This document shows positions 31,301 through 42,360 of a stretch of 64,000 nucleotides of DNA, in pieces. The stretch's first letter is position 1. Each line of letters starts with the position of its first letter. Location: NCBI GenBank assembly GCA_015146655.1, contig VKHL01000098.1:42392-106391 (forward strand). Reading direction: 5' to 3'. The notes under the pieces were generated by a model that was not told where the DNA came from, did not search any database, and saw only the letters and a list, made by a program, of their open reading frames with translations. The position numbers were made by a program, and so were the translations under genes. Origin of the DNA: Ochromonas danica (Eukaryota; Sar; Chrysophyceae; Chromulinales; Chromulinaceae).

Positions 31301-34300
31301 AATTAGACAGACGATCCAGAACGAGAGGCAAGAAGTTTCGCAAGTCTGAGCTTTCCAACACTCTGCAGATGGCGACAGGAGCTTTCTTAACACTCAGAAG
31401 CGCATCACCCATCGAAGATATGCAATCATAAAGTGAGAAGAAAGGAGATTCTCCACTTTGGTCAACATTGGCAGGAATTGCTGCCAGTGCTTGCTTCACC
31501 ACAATATGAAATGTCAAGATCGCTCTCTCCAAAACTTCATCTGAAGTTTGTGCCATCTTACTGTCCAATTCTTTGACAAGTCGAGCAACAATCAACGCCT
31601 TTGCAGGCCCTTGTTCAGCTGATCCCTGGTCCGTCTTACATTTCGTGAATTTTATTACTTCTTGACAGGCCATAATGAACTCCCGAGGGTGCTTAAATAG
31701 GGCAGGAGACATGGCTTTTAAGAGCTTATCCAATGGCATCGATGTATCCTCTCTCTTGAACGGAGAAGCATCTTTGTTTTCCTTCTTGAACAAGTTACGA
31801 ATCTCCGAAGAGAGCTCGTGAACGATTTCAGAAGGCGAGCTAATCAAGGTTGAGAGCATCTCGCTCAATACTTTGTCCACAGGGAGGCTCTTCACTTCTG
31901 AACATTTCATTCGAAAGACTACTTCCAATCCTTTTCGCTGGACGAAGAAGGATGCAAGCTGAGCATCACCAATCAAATCGGTCAATAGCATGGCTAACGC
32001 AAGACAAATGTCAGCATTAACTGCTTCATCAACTTTAAGCAATAAATCAACCGCACAATCGAAGACAGAGCGGCGCAGGCTGTATAACAAGGAATGATCC
32101 ACCGCCAAAGAACCTCGTTCGTCTTTAGACTCTCGTAAAGCACCCGCCTCCTCTTTTTCCTCTCCAATCGCAGCAAGGACAGCAGAAAGCTGCTCTCTGG
32201 CATACTCTTCCCTGAACAGAGAGCTTCTGAAATATTCCAACAAGAAAATTATGGCCGAAGATATCCATGAAGGCAGCTTGAGATGTGTGTGAGGATAACC
32301 TTGGACGAAAGAACTCAATGCGGCCAGAAGTGATGGCACAAATGCTTGAAGCATTGAACTCGCATCCGTATCCAGCTTGAAATGAACAGGACTTCGTAAC
32401 AAAACTGTGAGTAATAGTAGGTAGGAATATGCGTCCACGCACGGCACTGATGACGAAACTCGGTCCATGAGTCTGCCTACTTCCATAAGCAACACGTGAA
32501 GCAAATTATTGATAGAAAACTCCCTATCCAGATCACGGTGTTTGACGATAATGTCACACAGTTGATGAATAAGATAATCAATTCGCCGCTTTTCTCTTTG
32601 TTGCAAAGTTTCAAACTTTCCACAAAGTTCAACCATATAGGATGGGAGAGCTCTAGTGATGCGCCCAACAGACGATTGAATGCGCTTAGCATCAACCTCC
32701 AGAGGGTTAACATCTCCTCTGCGATCCATATCATTACCATTGCTCCCAGCAACAGATGTTCTTGATAGATGGGCACTGTTGGAACCACGAGATCTTTGCG
32801 CTGGATGCAACAATGCATCAATCATTTCATGGGCACCAATACCGGCAGCTGGAGGGTCATGTTCACTATCCCAAATACCTAAAGAGGACAACAAGTCGGG
32901 GAGTCGAGTAATAGCTCGATTTAAACCACGACCGTCATCGTTTGAAGGCTGGGAAGATCCAACATCTGGTGGTGGTGGTGGTGGTGGCATTAGTTGCTGC
33001 TGTACAGAGTCTCCTGATTGCCGAAGTTGTTGCTGGTCTCGCAACACTTGACGTTCAAACATATGCCGGCCTAAAGGGAGATACGGGGAAAGGCTCTCTT
33101 CCATTGCTGTTGAGGAATCTTCCCCATCTGCGGGAGTTGTTGCGGCGAGACCATCTGCCGCCACTGCAACTTCAAACTCGGCGGACTCGCCGAATACCGG
33201 AGGGACAGCTGGGGGCATTCTAGCTCTAGCTTGTGCTATTACTTCACTGGAGTCACCTTGCATCATCAATTCCGCTATTTGATCCACATCGTTGCTTTGG
33301 ACATAGTGCATCACAGCAACAACATCGTCACGATCAAGGCACAAATCACGCACTAAGGTCTCAACGACATCATTAGACGGGACAAAGTCTGCTGGAGGTG
33401 GTGGTGTATGTATATTCGAGCTTCTATTCGCTGATATTGGAACATGCTGGGGAAGGGGCGCAGTAGGAGATTCCGCATTGGCAGCGCCAACACCCTGATA
33501 AGGAGGAGTTACAAATGGTCCCATTTGGTTGCGCAAAGAACGCAACGTGTTGGCTCGCAAGCGGTCATTGAGCGATGATGAAGGCGACCGATAAGAAGGA
33601 ATGTGCCCAGATGACTCTCGAGGAAGAAGGATGGGTTTGTTCGCGTTGCTGGCATACTCTCCCAATAGTTGCAGTAACTCATACTGGATTCCACTTGGAA
33701 ACTCCACCCAAAGAATTTTCTCAAAAGCAGGAACAAGCTGGTCACAAAGAGGAGCAAAGACTTGAACTAACAACTCAGCCACGTTCTCTTCAGGATCCGT
33801 ATGAGCAGTGTATTTGTTGTAATGGTCCCTGTTAATCAATTTGCGGATTATCGGAAGAAGCATCGACAAAGCATAGAAAGCACAACGACTATTTTGTGAA
33901 TTTTTCTGCTCAGATGCACTTTCATCTTCTGACGTTTGCAAGATTTGGGAGATCACTTGAAGGCTTTCCATCAACGTTTTGAGCACACCACTACTGCCAA
34001 ACTTCATCAAGAGGAGAATGTTCAGGCCACCATTTTTGTCTTCAATCATTGGCAAAATAAAACTCTTCGCTACAGTGCCAAGATAGAAAGCATATGACGC
34101 CCAGTCAACTTTATCACGAATCACGGCAGCTTCTTCTGTTTCTTCAAATGGAGAACTGACAACCAATGCACAGATCTCAGAGAGTAACGAGCTCAAGGCC
34201 CTCACAACCTCAGAGAAATGGTTGGAACGTAAGGCGATGGGTTGATCAGAAGACATATTTCTAGACATGTAAATCATCGACTGGCGCACCGATGCGTGAA

Positions 34301-37300
34301 CACGGGTGAGACTAAAGCTGCACGCTTCACGGAGCGAGAACAACTTCGATGACTCTTCCAGTTCTTCAGTCCTTGCCGCATCGGATACTTGATCAATAGC
34401 GAGTATTTCCACAATGGCATTGCGTTGATGATCTCTTCTATATTCAGAAATCCATCCAAGATCTGTCCGGTAGCGTATAAGCCCTGCAGCATTCGCTCGT
34501 CGTTCATGAGCAACCAGCTCAGTGCCAACTTCCGCAACAAATACAACGCGGGAGTTCTCAATTTCAATGCCTTCTCTAACCAACGCCCCACCATAACCAG
34601 TGACGCGAAGATGGTAACAACCAGCTTCACGCAATATGTCATCATTTGTTTCGCCTTCACAACTAGCCAACGCTTCGATTATGGTTTTATAGCTTCTGCC
34701 AGACCTGCTCATTGACTCAGTCAACCGCGATGACGTAAATCGACTGACCTCCAGCAAAGAAAATCGATAAAAATATGAGAGCTTCGTAAAAACATCTTTT
34801 GAGGCCAGTAAGGCGGTGTATCCTGCAGAGCGTTGATTGAATCGCAGCGCATGGGACAACATGGTCACCAGCCATTCCAAATGCAGGCTTCCACGAAGAA
34901 ATTTGCACAAGTTTGACTTCAGCTCAATTTTATTCTCGAAAAATTGGTTGCATTGAGGGTCTGAAATGCAAATGTGTGGAATGCTATCGAGAATACCCAG
35001 CATGGATGCAAAAGGCGTCTGCACCGCGCCGTGCATTTCCTCAGATGCCAACAGAAAGCTATAATTCTCTACCAAGGTTAGAGTTTCTTCTATCTCCTTC
35101 AAGATAATAGGAATTGCAGTTTGTGGAGAGATGCTAATGGCAGCCTTTAACAAGCCTGTAATAGCCTTGGCGCTAGCCCCATGCCCAAGATGAGGCAGGG
35201 TGGTCGCGCTACGAACTGAAAGCTGAGCAAGTAATTGATCGTGCGAGGGTAAAGTACATCGATAAGCGCCGAAGAGTGCAGGCAATTCATCAGTAAGAAT
35301 ATCGCGCGCAGCCTCCAAAGGTTGACGACGACTTTCACCAAACATATTCTCCACCACGGTACAAATATTGCACAGCTGTTGAAGAACTTGCATGCGTGAA
35401 GATGCAATAGTGGTGCCACCATCAACATCACCCGATTGAGATATATTTGCTGCGTCTGTGGCAAGAGCTCGGATCTTTTGTCGCAATGAATCGCGGATAC
35501 GACCTCTAATTAGCGAGTTTTCTGTTAGCACCTGTGCTAGCAACTTTCCAATTTTAGCCAAGCGTTCAGATGCGATTCCCAGAGACTGTGGTAATATAGA
35601 AAGTGAATGGCACGTTGCTTCAAGAATAAAGTCCACCATTTTGCTCCCATCTACATACTGTTTTCCTTCATTGGTGATGCACATAACAACAGCCAACCGA
35701 GCTAAAGGAACAAGCACCTTTTCCAAGTCGACATCACCCTTGTTACCAACACAAATGAAGAGTGCTTTGCTGCTAAATGTTGCAGATAGTGCAGTTGCAC
35801 AGTCTGAAACCAAAAATTGGGAGAGAAATGCGGGATCTAAATCAATAACTCCACGAATAATGGCAATATATTGACCCCATATAAGTTCGCTTCCCACAAA
35901 TTGAGCACCAAACAGCATGGTACCAAACTTCATAAAGGCGATATCTTGCACCATTCGTACGCCAGCCGTTGTCGCTGCACTATTAGCCATGACGGGGAAA
36001 ATCTCACGGCTCTTTTGAATCGATAAATAAAGAACCGATAACGCACTATCGAGAACGCTCCTAACCGAAGCATTGTCAAAAAGTAAGTTCATCTGATCAC
36101 TTGAGTAGCCTGAAAATGACAAGATAATAGACATCGTAACTTGCAAACATTCGCTTTCTTGGAATGCTTCATAATAGCCGTTCTTATCAAGGGTAAGCTC
36201 CAAGCAATACAGAGCTTTAGCAACAACTAACAAGCACTGAACCTCCCTCGCTGTGTATGTTTTCCCCGTTAGGCGAGCATCTAAAGATATGCGGAGAAAG
36301 CTAACGGCCATGGTTAGCATGCTGGAAATAACAGCTATAAGAGGCACATCAACGACAACATGATGGGGCTCTCGAGTATTCAAAGCCAAGGCGAAAAGCT
36401 CTAAACCCAAACGAGCAAAACGGCCCACATAATTTAAGTAAGCAATCTCACTGCATATTCGATCAGTTCTCGGAGAGCTCCGATCAAATAGCAGTCCACC
36501 CAATGAGCACGCTGAAGTGACGATATTAATCCAACAATCTCTACCTGAGTTGCTGCTTGCTCCTCTTTCCAGATCAAGCAACTGAAGTATATTGCTAGGA
36601 ATAAGAGAGGAATTGCGACGGCGCAATTTACTTTCCAGCAAGCCCAAAATAATCTCAATGGCAACATGAGCCAAGTCAAAAGGGTTTGATAGTTTGAGCA
36701 GACTCATGGTCTCAGACCCAACATCTGCAATAGCAACGAGCTCTGTTAGAAAAAGCGTTTGTTCGGATATATCTTGCAGTTCATGGGCTTGCATGCGCGC
36801 GTGGATCAGGATGTAGAATGCTAACATGCGCAATCGCATAATTTGAACTCTTGCCGAGAGGTCACTCAGTAAACCTCTCACAAGATGGCTAGCAAGAGCA
36901 ACGATCCATGTCTCCTCTTCACTTAATCCATGCTTTACGGCAATTTCATTAATATTATGAACACGAAGATCCACAGCTCCATCCAAGTGAACTTTTGCAG
37001 GTGATGAGCGGGAAGACTGCGTAGGGAACGATAGATCCACACCACCTCCATGAAGTGCAATAGATGGGGACTCATTACCATTCAAATAGTCCACAATACC
37101 AACGGCTTGATCTTGCAATGAGAGACTTCGAAATATAGTCAGCGCAGAAGAGGCGAGGTAATGTGGAACTTCAATCGAGTCCACCCAATCATCTGAAATA
37201 GTATTGGAAAATGATGAAGTAGGCACACAAACGTGAAAGACAACTTCAATAGCCAAGATAACAACTTCCAGATTCTCTGCATGCAATAACAAGTCCACCT

Positions 37301-37850
37301 CCTATTTGTGTGAGAGAATTGCAGCAAAACAGACACAAAGGTTAGTCAACATCACCTAGTCTACATAGTCTACAGCAAAAAGTCATCACCTCATATGCAA
37401 GGAAGTATCTCTTATCTCGTCCAGCTTTCATGAGAATGGACAAGAACTTCAAGGCCTTGATCACAAGATCAAGATCTTCCTCCGGACTCGTCGAGACGGA
37501 AGAAGAGGGAGGAGAGTCCTTCTGCATCTTAAAGTTAGGTAGTCTTCCACCGTACAGGCGTAAGATAAGTGTCAGTCTGGTCAAGGCTGATGACCAATTT
37601 TGCAGATCCTCCATCTGCAACAGGAAAGCGAGACGACAAGACGGTGTTAATGGATGAATTAGCAGTAGTCAGCAGAGGATTCAAATGAAAGAAAATAACA
37701 TCTTCCTACTTCATCAAAATCTTCCGAAAATCTTGTAGACAAGAAGTCCAAAAAGTCATGATCATTTACACCAGTGAGGAGTAGATCAGAGACAAGCTTG
37801 GCCTGCGCGGAGGGATCGCAGGGGACACAGGATTTAAAGGAAATTTCCAT
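25397..37850 (-). CDS. giant HECT-type E3 ubiquitin ligase (HUWE1/Tom1/UPL1-2 class)
   Basis: Exons 37850-37710, 37614-37390, 37301-26212 and 26138-25397 (introns 95, 88 and 73 nt; phases 0, 0, 2) encode 4,065 residues. The N-terminal half is helical-repeat sequence corresponding to the DUF908/DUF913 arms. A UBA domain (DVVETLVRDLCLDRDDVVAVM) lies near residue 1430, the long Glu/Asp tract typical of this class near 2330, and ubiquitin-binding LPxDxRxEV motifs (YSLPVDMQREIIEQY, MSLPDNIRQEVLEQ) near 2880-2940. The HECT domain fills about 3715-4065, with GGLTREWYTILSREIFNP, the 26212/26138 junction in DAHFTR|SFYKHVLGLP and the catalytic Cys at 4032 in AHTCYNQLDLP. It ends EGFGFA, as HECT proteins do. 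Cytosolic/nuclear, transferring ubiquitin to many substrates. The start ATG is preceded by in-frame codons without another ATG. Confidence 0.95.
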
Positions 37851-38448
37851 TTTAGAAGGCAAAGGAGATGATCTATCTGCCCGATTAAATAAACAAGGAT
37901 CTTCCCTTCCTAGAGTAGTTTTATCAAGGATGACGAGTACCAGATAATAGGAAGGACAAGGGAAAGGAAGTCTCGCAGGCAAGGAGGCCAAGGGCAAGAG
38001 AGGCAAGCAGAGAGTGAGAGAGAAAGCCAAAGCAACACTGCTGTCTGCTGCTGCTGCCCTCTTAACTTCACGTCACCCATCTAACAGCGGTGACTATTCC
38101 ATGGAATTGAATCATTGTATTTGTAATCCACACGGAAGACTGAACAGGCAATTTAATGACCTAAATACATTATTTCTCAGGAATGGCTGCGCAGAAATGA
38201 TTTCTGCTTCGTAGTTAAAGAACAGCATTGATAGGCATTGTTGTGCGCCATATACACAATTCGTTCGAGGAGACCGTGACAAGCCAAACTGTAACTTTAT
38301 TTTGAACAATCTAACAGAATGAATTGAAGCAATCAAACACAACAAGACACCTTGCCCACAAACATACAAACGAGGTATTTCAAAGACAAATGGATACAAA
38401 ACTACAGAGAAAGCTAACGTAACTGTTACTATCTAGCACACTACTACC
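37851..38448. other. upstream region of the HECT gene and 3' flank of the next gene
   Basis: 598 bp with no gene recognised. An in-frame hydrophobic extension upstream of the HECT start (37851-38030) lacks an ATG and is probably untranslated leader. A direct reading of both strands shows no repeat longer than 12 bp. Confidence 0.4.
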
Positions 38449-39759
38449 TCAGACAAGATCTGAATGCCGAGGTATATTGCGATGATGAGCGTGATTGTGA
38501 AGGGCGCTTTGCTCATGCTTGTGCACTTTTATACGATACTGACAGACAGCGACAATCGTGAGCACAATCAAACCAAAGCATTCGCTGGCATGTGTGGTAT
38601 CCAGGCGCAAGGATACTGACGGCACGCTTTCATAGTCATTTATATACTCAAAATGCAATCCTGCGGCACCACACAGCAACATAAATCCTGTAACCTCTGC
38701 GATCAATACCCAGATTTCTTCCATGTCGATCAAGGAAATGTCCAGCACAGCGATGCCCAACAACTCCAGCGACTCCGATGACAGCCAGCCTCGGTTAAAT
38801 ATCCAAGAAGGATGAGCTGCACTACGAAATATACCATAGGATGACAAGTTCATCATTGGTCCTAAAGTCAACATGAGCATGCCAAAGCGCTCTATGGCGG
38901 GGAAGACTTGAAAGCTCGAGGCATGGCCTGTAGCATCATAACGCACACACAGAAGATAAGAAGAGATAAGCGGGGGTAACGATTAGATCACTCACCAATG
39001 AGGAAGAGCAGGCCGATGATCTGAGAGATTCGACCACACAGCCAGAGCATGCTAGCCAATTCATTGCCCACCTCGTGGCCATCATAGATCTCCGTCCACA
39101 ACTCAAAGCCCTCAAGGACAGTGGCTGCTGTGATAACAGCAAGGCCTGTTCCATCCACCAACATGAGCAAACCCCAACTGACATGAAAGGAGGAGGTGGA
39201 GACTGCTGTGGGAGCTGCGGGTGTGATGGTCTGCTGGGCGGGAGGGACTGAAGCTGAGTGAGCCTTGTGTGCTGTGTGATGCAAGCCTTGCTTGGAAATA
39301 GAGCTACTTCGGTTGGTTATAGGAGTTAATGACAAGTTGAGCTCCGCTTCTTCCTCCTCCTCCGCCTCTTCTTCATCAGATTGGTGATCGTGGTGGAGCT
39401 GATGGTTGGGATGTCTGACTTGGGGATGTGAGCCAAAGGATTTCCCATGGTAACTACTAGGCCCTCCAGGCATTCCAAAGAAGACACGAGCGTAGCTGTT
39501 TTATGAGAACTGATGGAGACTTTGTGCCAAGGTGATTGTCATGGGCCCTCCTCCCGTCGCAATCCAATTTTTCCCACAGGATACCAACAACCAAACCAGC
39601 AGAAGCTAGTCTCCCAGATAGCCAGGCCAGCATCGAGCAGAGCAATCTTGTTGGCCTTGTTGGACAGAAGAAAGACCAGCAGGAAATACAGCAAGGAAGA
39701 TCGGCAATCAAGCCAGTTATTGCCAAGTGTTTACCCTTATAGCTGGAAGTTCTCAGCAT
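38449..39759 (-). CDS. multi-pass membrane protein of unknown function, start unresolved
   Basis: Exons 38927-38449 and 39495-38996 are secure (68-nt intron, phase 1). The next exon upstream ends at 39585 (89-nt intron) and reads NKIALLDAGLAIWETSFCWFGC in a frame open back to about 39730. The first ATG, 39759-39757, starts MLRTSSYK; its canonical donor (AAGG|GTAAAC) gives the wrong phase. A GC-AG intron (CACTTG|GCAATA to AACAAG|GCC) would restore frame, but that is speculation. The protein has a Pro/Gly start, a His/Glu-rich loop (about HHDHQSDEEEAEEEEE) and at least six hydrophobic segments, for example WGLLMLVDGTGLAVITAATV, CGRISQIIGLLFLIG, IWVLIAEVTGFMLLCGAAG and CFGLIVLTIVAVCQY. No family recognised. 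Its start is only 27 bp from the divergent gene at 39787. Confidence 0.6.
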
Positions 39760-39786
39760 TGTCAAGTTGACTGACTGAATGAGAAA

Positions 39787-40272
39787 ATGGATGGATCAGA
39801 TCTGGAGCGAGCCAATGCCTTCTCTCTTGACCGAGCCCAGAGCTTCACAGACTACAAGCCCATGGAAGACCAGGTCTTGGCAGAAGAAGAGATTATTGAC
39901 GAAGAACATGTCCATTGGAAAGTTCTGTTGACACGAGTATTCTGTTTCTTTCTCTTATTTTTGGTGATCTTATTTTGTGCGTTAGTGGGGGTAAATCTCA
40001 GATTTGTCTTCCTAGCCGCCTTTATTTGTATCTTCCTGGTTGTTGTCATCATTGCCACCTATGTCGATATCCCTGCACGATTGAGAAGTTGGTGGGTTAT
40101 TCTTACTGGGAGGCCGTTGCATCCGCCCAATAATGCCAATAACAACAGCAGTGTGGATATCAATAACAACAGTCGAGGGTCAAGTCTCGCGCTTGCCGGT
40201 CCACCCGTTGCAAACAGTGCCTATGCCTCTTCCTCCTCGACAGTCGTCAACCCTCTTAGTGCAAGTCGTTAG
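39787..40272 (+). CDS. small two-TM membrane protein of unknown function
   Basis: Single exon, 161 residues. An acidic N-terminus (about 50 residues, DEEHVHW before the membrane) is followed by two adjacent hydrophobic helices (VFCFFLLFLVILFCALVGV and FVFLAAFICIFLVVVIIATYV) and an Asn/Ser-rich tail. The first TM pair is joined by only a few residues (NLR), a hairpin topology with both ends in the cytosol likely. Divergent from the membrane-protein gene on the other strand, and ends about 150 bp before the LIS1 stop. Confidence 0.7.
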   Translation: MDGSDLERANAFSLDRAQSFTDYKPMEDQVLAEEEIIDEEHVHWKVLLTRVFCFFLLFLVILFCALVGVNLRFVFLAAFICIFLVVVIIATYVDIPARLRSWWVILTGRPLHPPNNANNNSSVDINNNSRGSSLALAGPPVANSAYASSSSTVVNPLSASR

Positions 40273-40418
40273 AATTACCCTAATTTTATCTAGTGAATTG
40301 TTCCATCCTCTCACGTGGTGTGTTTTGTATATGGAATTGTTTATGATGCCCATGATAACAGAAGATGACGATTGTAATTACATGACCATCTCTTTCTATC
40401 CATGCCCTCTTCTTCTTT

Positions 40419-41762
40419 TTATGTACAAGTCCAGATAGAGACGTTACGATCTACTGATCCAGAGACCAGGACAGGATAGTTAGCACTCATGGACAAGGAA
40501 GTGACAAAATGAGTATGTGCTTCCGCGATGGTTCGCATGCAGCGACCTTCTTTGATATCCAACACACGGATCGTCTTATCGTCTGAACAAGAGATGATAT
40601 ACTTGCCAGACGGATGAATCAAAACTGAACGCACCCAGGAATCGTGGACGCTAAAAGTCATCAAACAGATCGCTTTGAGAGCATCCCAGAGCTTCACTGT
40701 TCGATCTCTTGACCCACTCACCATATAGCTGCACTCATTCTACACGCATTAATAGCCGATGACAATTGTCAGAAATATAGAAGGGAAGGGTCAGGAAAGC
40801 CTTACCGTGAGATCTCCTCCAGCTGGTTTGGTGGGGGACTGGATCGCTATTTGCTCTGCAGGCTTTCTTCCATAGCGAATACATTCCACTACGTGCTCAT
40901 GCCCACGAAGTGTTTGAACAGTAGTGCCAGAGGATAATTGCCAAATCAAAATGCTTTGATCTACACTACCACTGGCAAGATAGGCTCCATCTAGACTGAT
41001 TGCTAAGCATTTGACCCAATCAGAATGACCACTGAGCGTCTTCGAGCAATAACCTGTGTTGACATCCCAACACTTAATACTTTGATCACGGGAACATGTA
41101 ATAATCATCTCTGATGCGGGAGTGAAGAGGATATCGGAGATGGTATGGTCGTGTCCTTTGAGGGTTTTGGTGCAAGTGTAAGTGTTCATATCCCATAGCT
41201 TAGCACTCATATCGTTTGAGCATGAAGCCAAGATAGCACCACGATTGTCAAAGGCCAGTCCGGTCACAGTTCCTGTGTGACCTTTCAGTGTGCGTTCATA
41301 TTGCAGAGTTTCATGGTCCCATATACGGATTGTGGTATCTTCTGACCCTGAAGCGACCAGACTGTAAATAGGATGTGTTACCACCACTGTCACTGGTGCA
41401 CGATGACCTGTTAGAGTTGCTCGTGCTGGTGGTTTAGGGAGCATTCTTGATTCCCCAGCAATCTTTCCATTTCCGCTACTGCTATTCTCGCCTTCGCCTT
41501 CTGCGGGCGGCCCAAAAGCTCGTTGATGCTGTAACTGTTCTATTTTGGATTCTAACTCCATGACTCTTTTTTGTAATCTAATTACAGACGTCCATTTCTT
41601 TTCCAGCAGACCTTTGCCTGGTTCACTGAGATCCGCGATACCAGCTTCAGATTTGAATTGCTCTATCGTTTTCAAATATTTATCCCCTTGACTAAAAAGA
41701 TAATCAAGAATAGCAGTGTTTAGCTCTTGTCTTTGTCTATCTGTGAGGAGAAGAGAAGACAT
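40419..41762 (-). CDS. PAFAH1B1: LIS1 (PAFAH1B1-type dynein regulator)
   Basis: Exons 41762-40806 and 40739-40419 (66-nt phase-0 intron) encode 425 residues, close to animal LIS1 length. LIS1 binds cytoplasmic dynein and regulates its motor. Residues about 1-40 form the LisH dimerisation motif ([27 protein letters not shown]), followed by a coiled coil ([16 protein letters not shown]) and seven WD40 repeats, starting with [17 protein letters not shown] and ending [15 protein letters not shown]. Typical GH...WD spacing is kept ([39 protein letters not shown]). A Ser/Gly-rich insert follows the coiled coil. A long upstream frame overlaps its start (see findings). Confidence 0.95.
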
Positions 41763-42360
41763 GACAGTGCATGCAGTGTTGATCCCGAAGGTCTCTTAGG
41801 CTGCGGGATCACGATTGGAAGAAATCCTTTCGCCACAACACCAACACCCAGCCAGCAGAGGAAGACCACCCGTTTCTCCGCTTGGGTCAAGGAGAAGTCC
41901 GTTTCAACTGGTTGAGAAACAGGTTGTCCCAGCTGGTCCAGATTTGGAATTTGAGGAAGTGAAGTACGAAGTTCTAGCATGTCTGATGCTGATGTGTCTT
42001 TTCTTGTCTTAATTTCCAATTGGGTCTTGTCATTTTCTTGTCTCAAGTGAATGAAGATGATGAAGTTACGTATTTACAATAAAAACTCCACACTTTGGGA
42101 CAACACCTTGAGCGTCGCCCTACACTTTCAAAAAAGAGAGCTACATCATTAATTTAGGTACAAGTTACGATTCTCACATAGGGGGACAAGAGAAATTGTC
42201 GCACACACAAGAGACAATTGTGCAATGCGCGCGCGTGTTAAATGGAGTTTGGCTAAAATCTATTGTACAATGACGTAAAAGGGAGTCACATACAAACTGA
42301 GATTACTGGGTCGTTTTGACCACGAGTCGAAGCTAATCCCTCTTCAGCTTCCATCTCCAG
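41763..42360. other. upstream region of LIS1 and 3' flank of kinase gene
   Basis: 598 bp. A minus-strand frame from the ATG at about 41980 runs 87 codons into the LIS1 coding region in another frame; it could be translated leader sequence (upstream ORF) or chance. Remaining sequence (42060-42360) is AT-rich with TTGTCGCACACAC/TTGTCTCTTGTG words and no gene. Confidence 0.4.
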
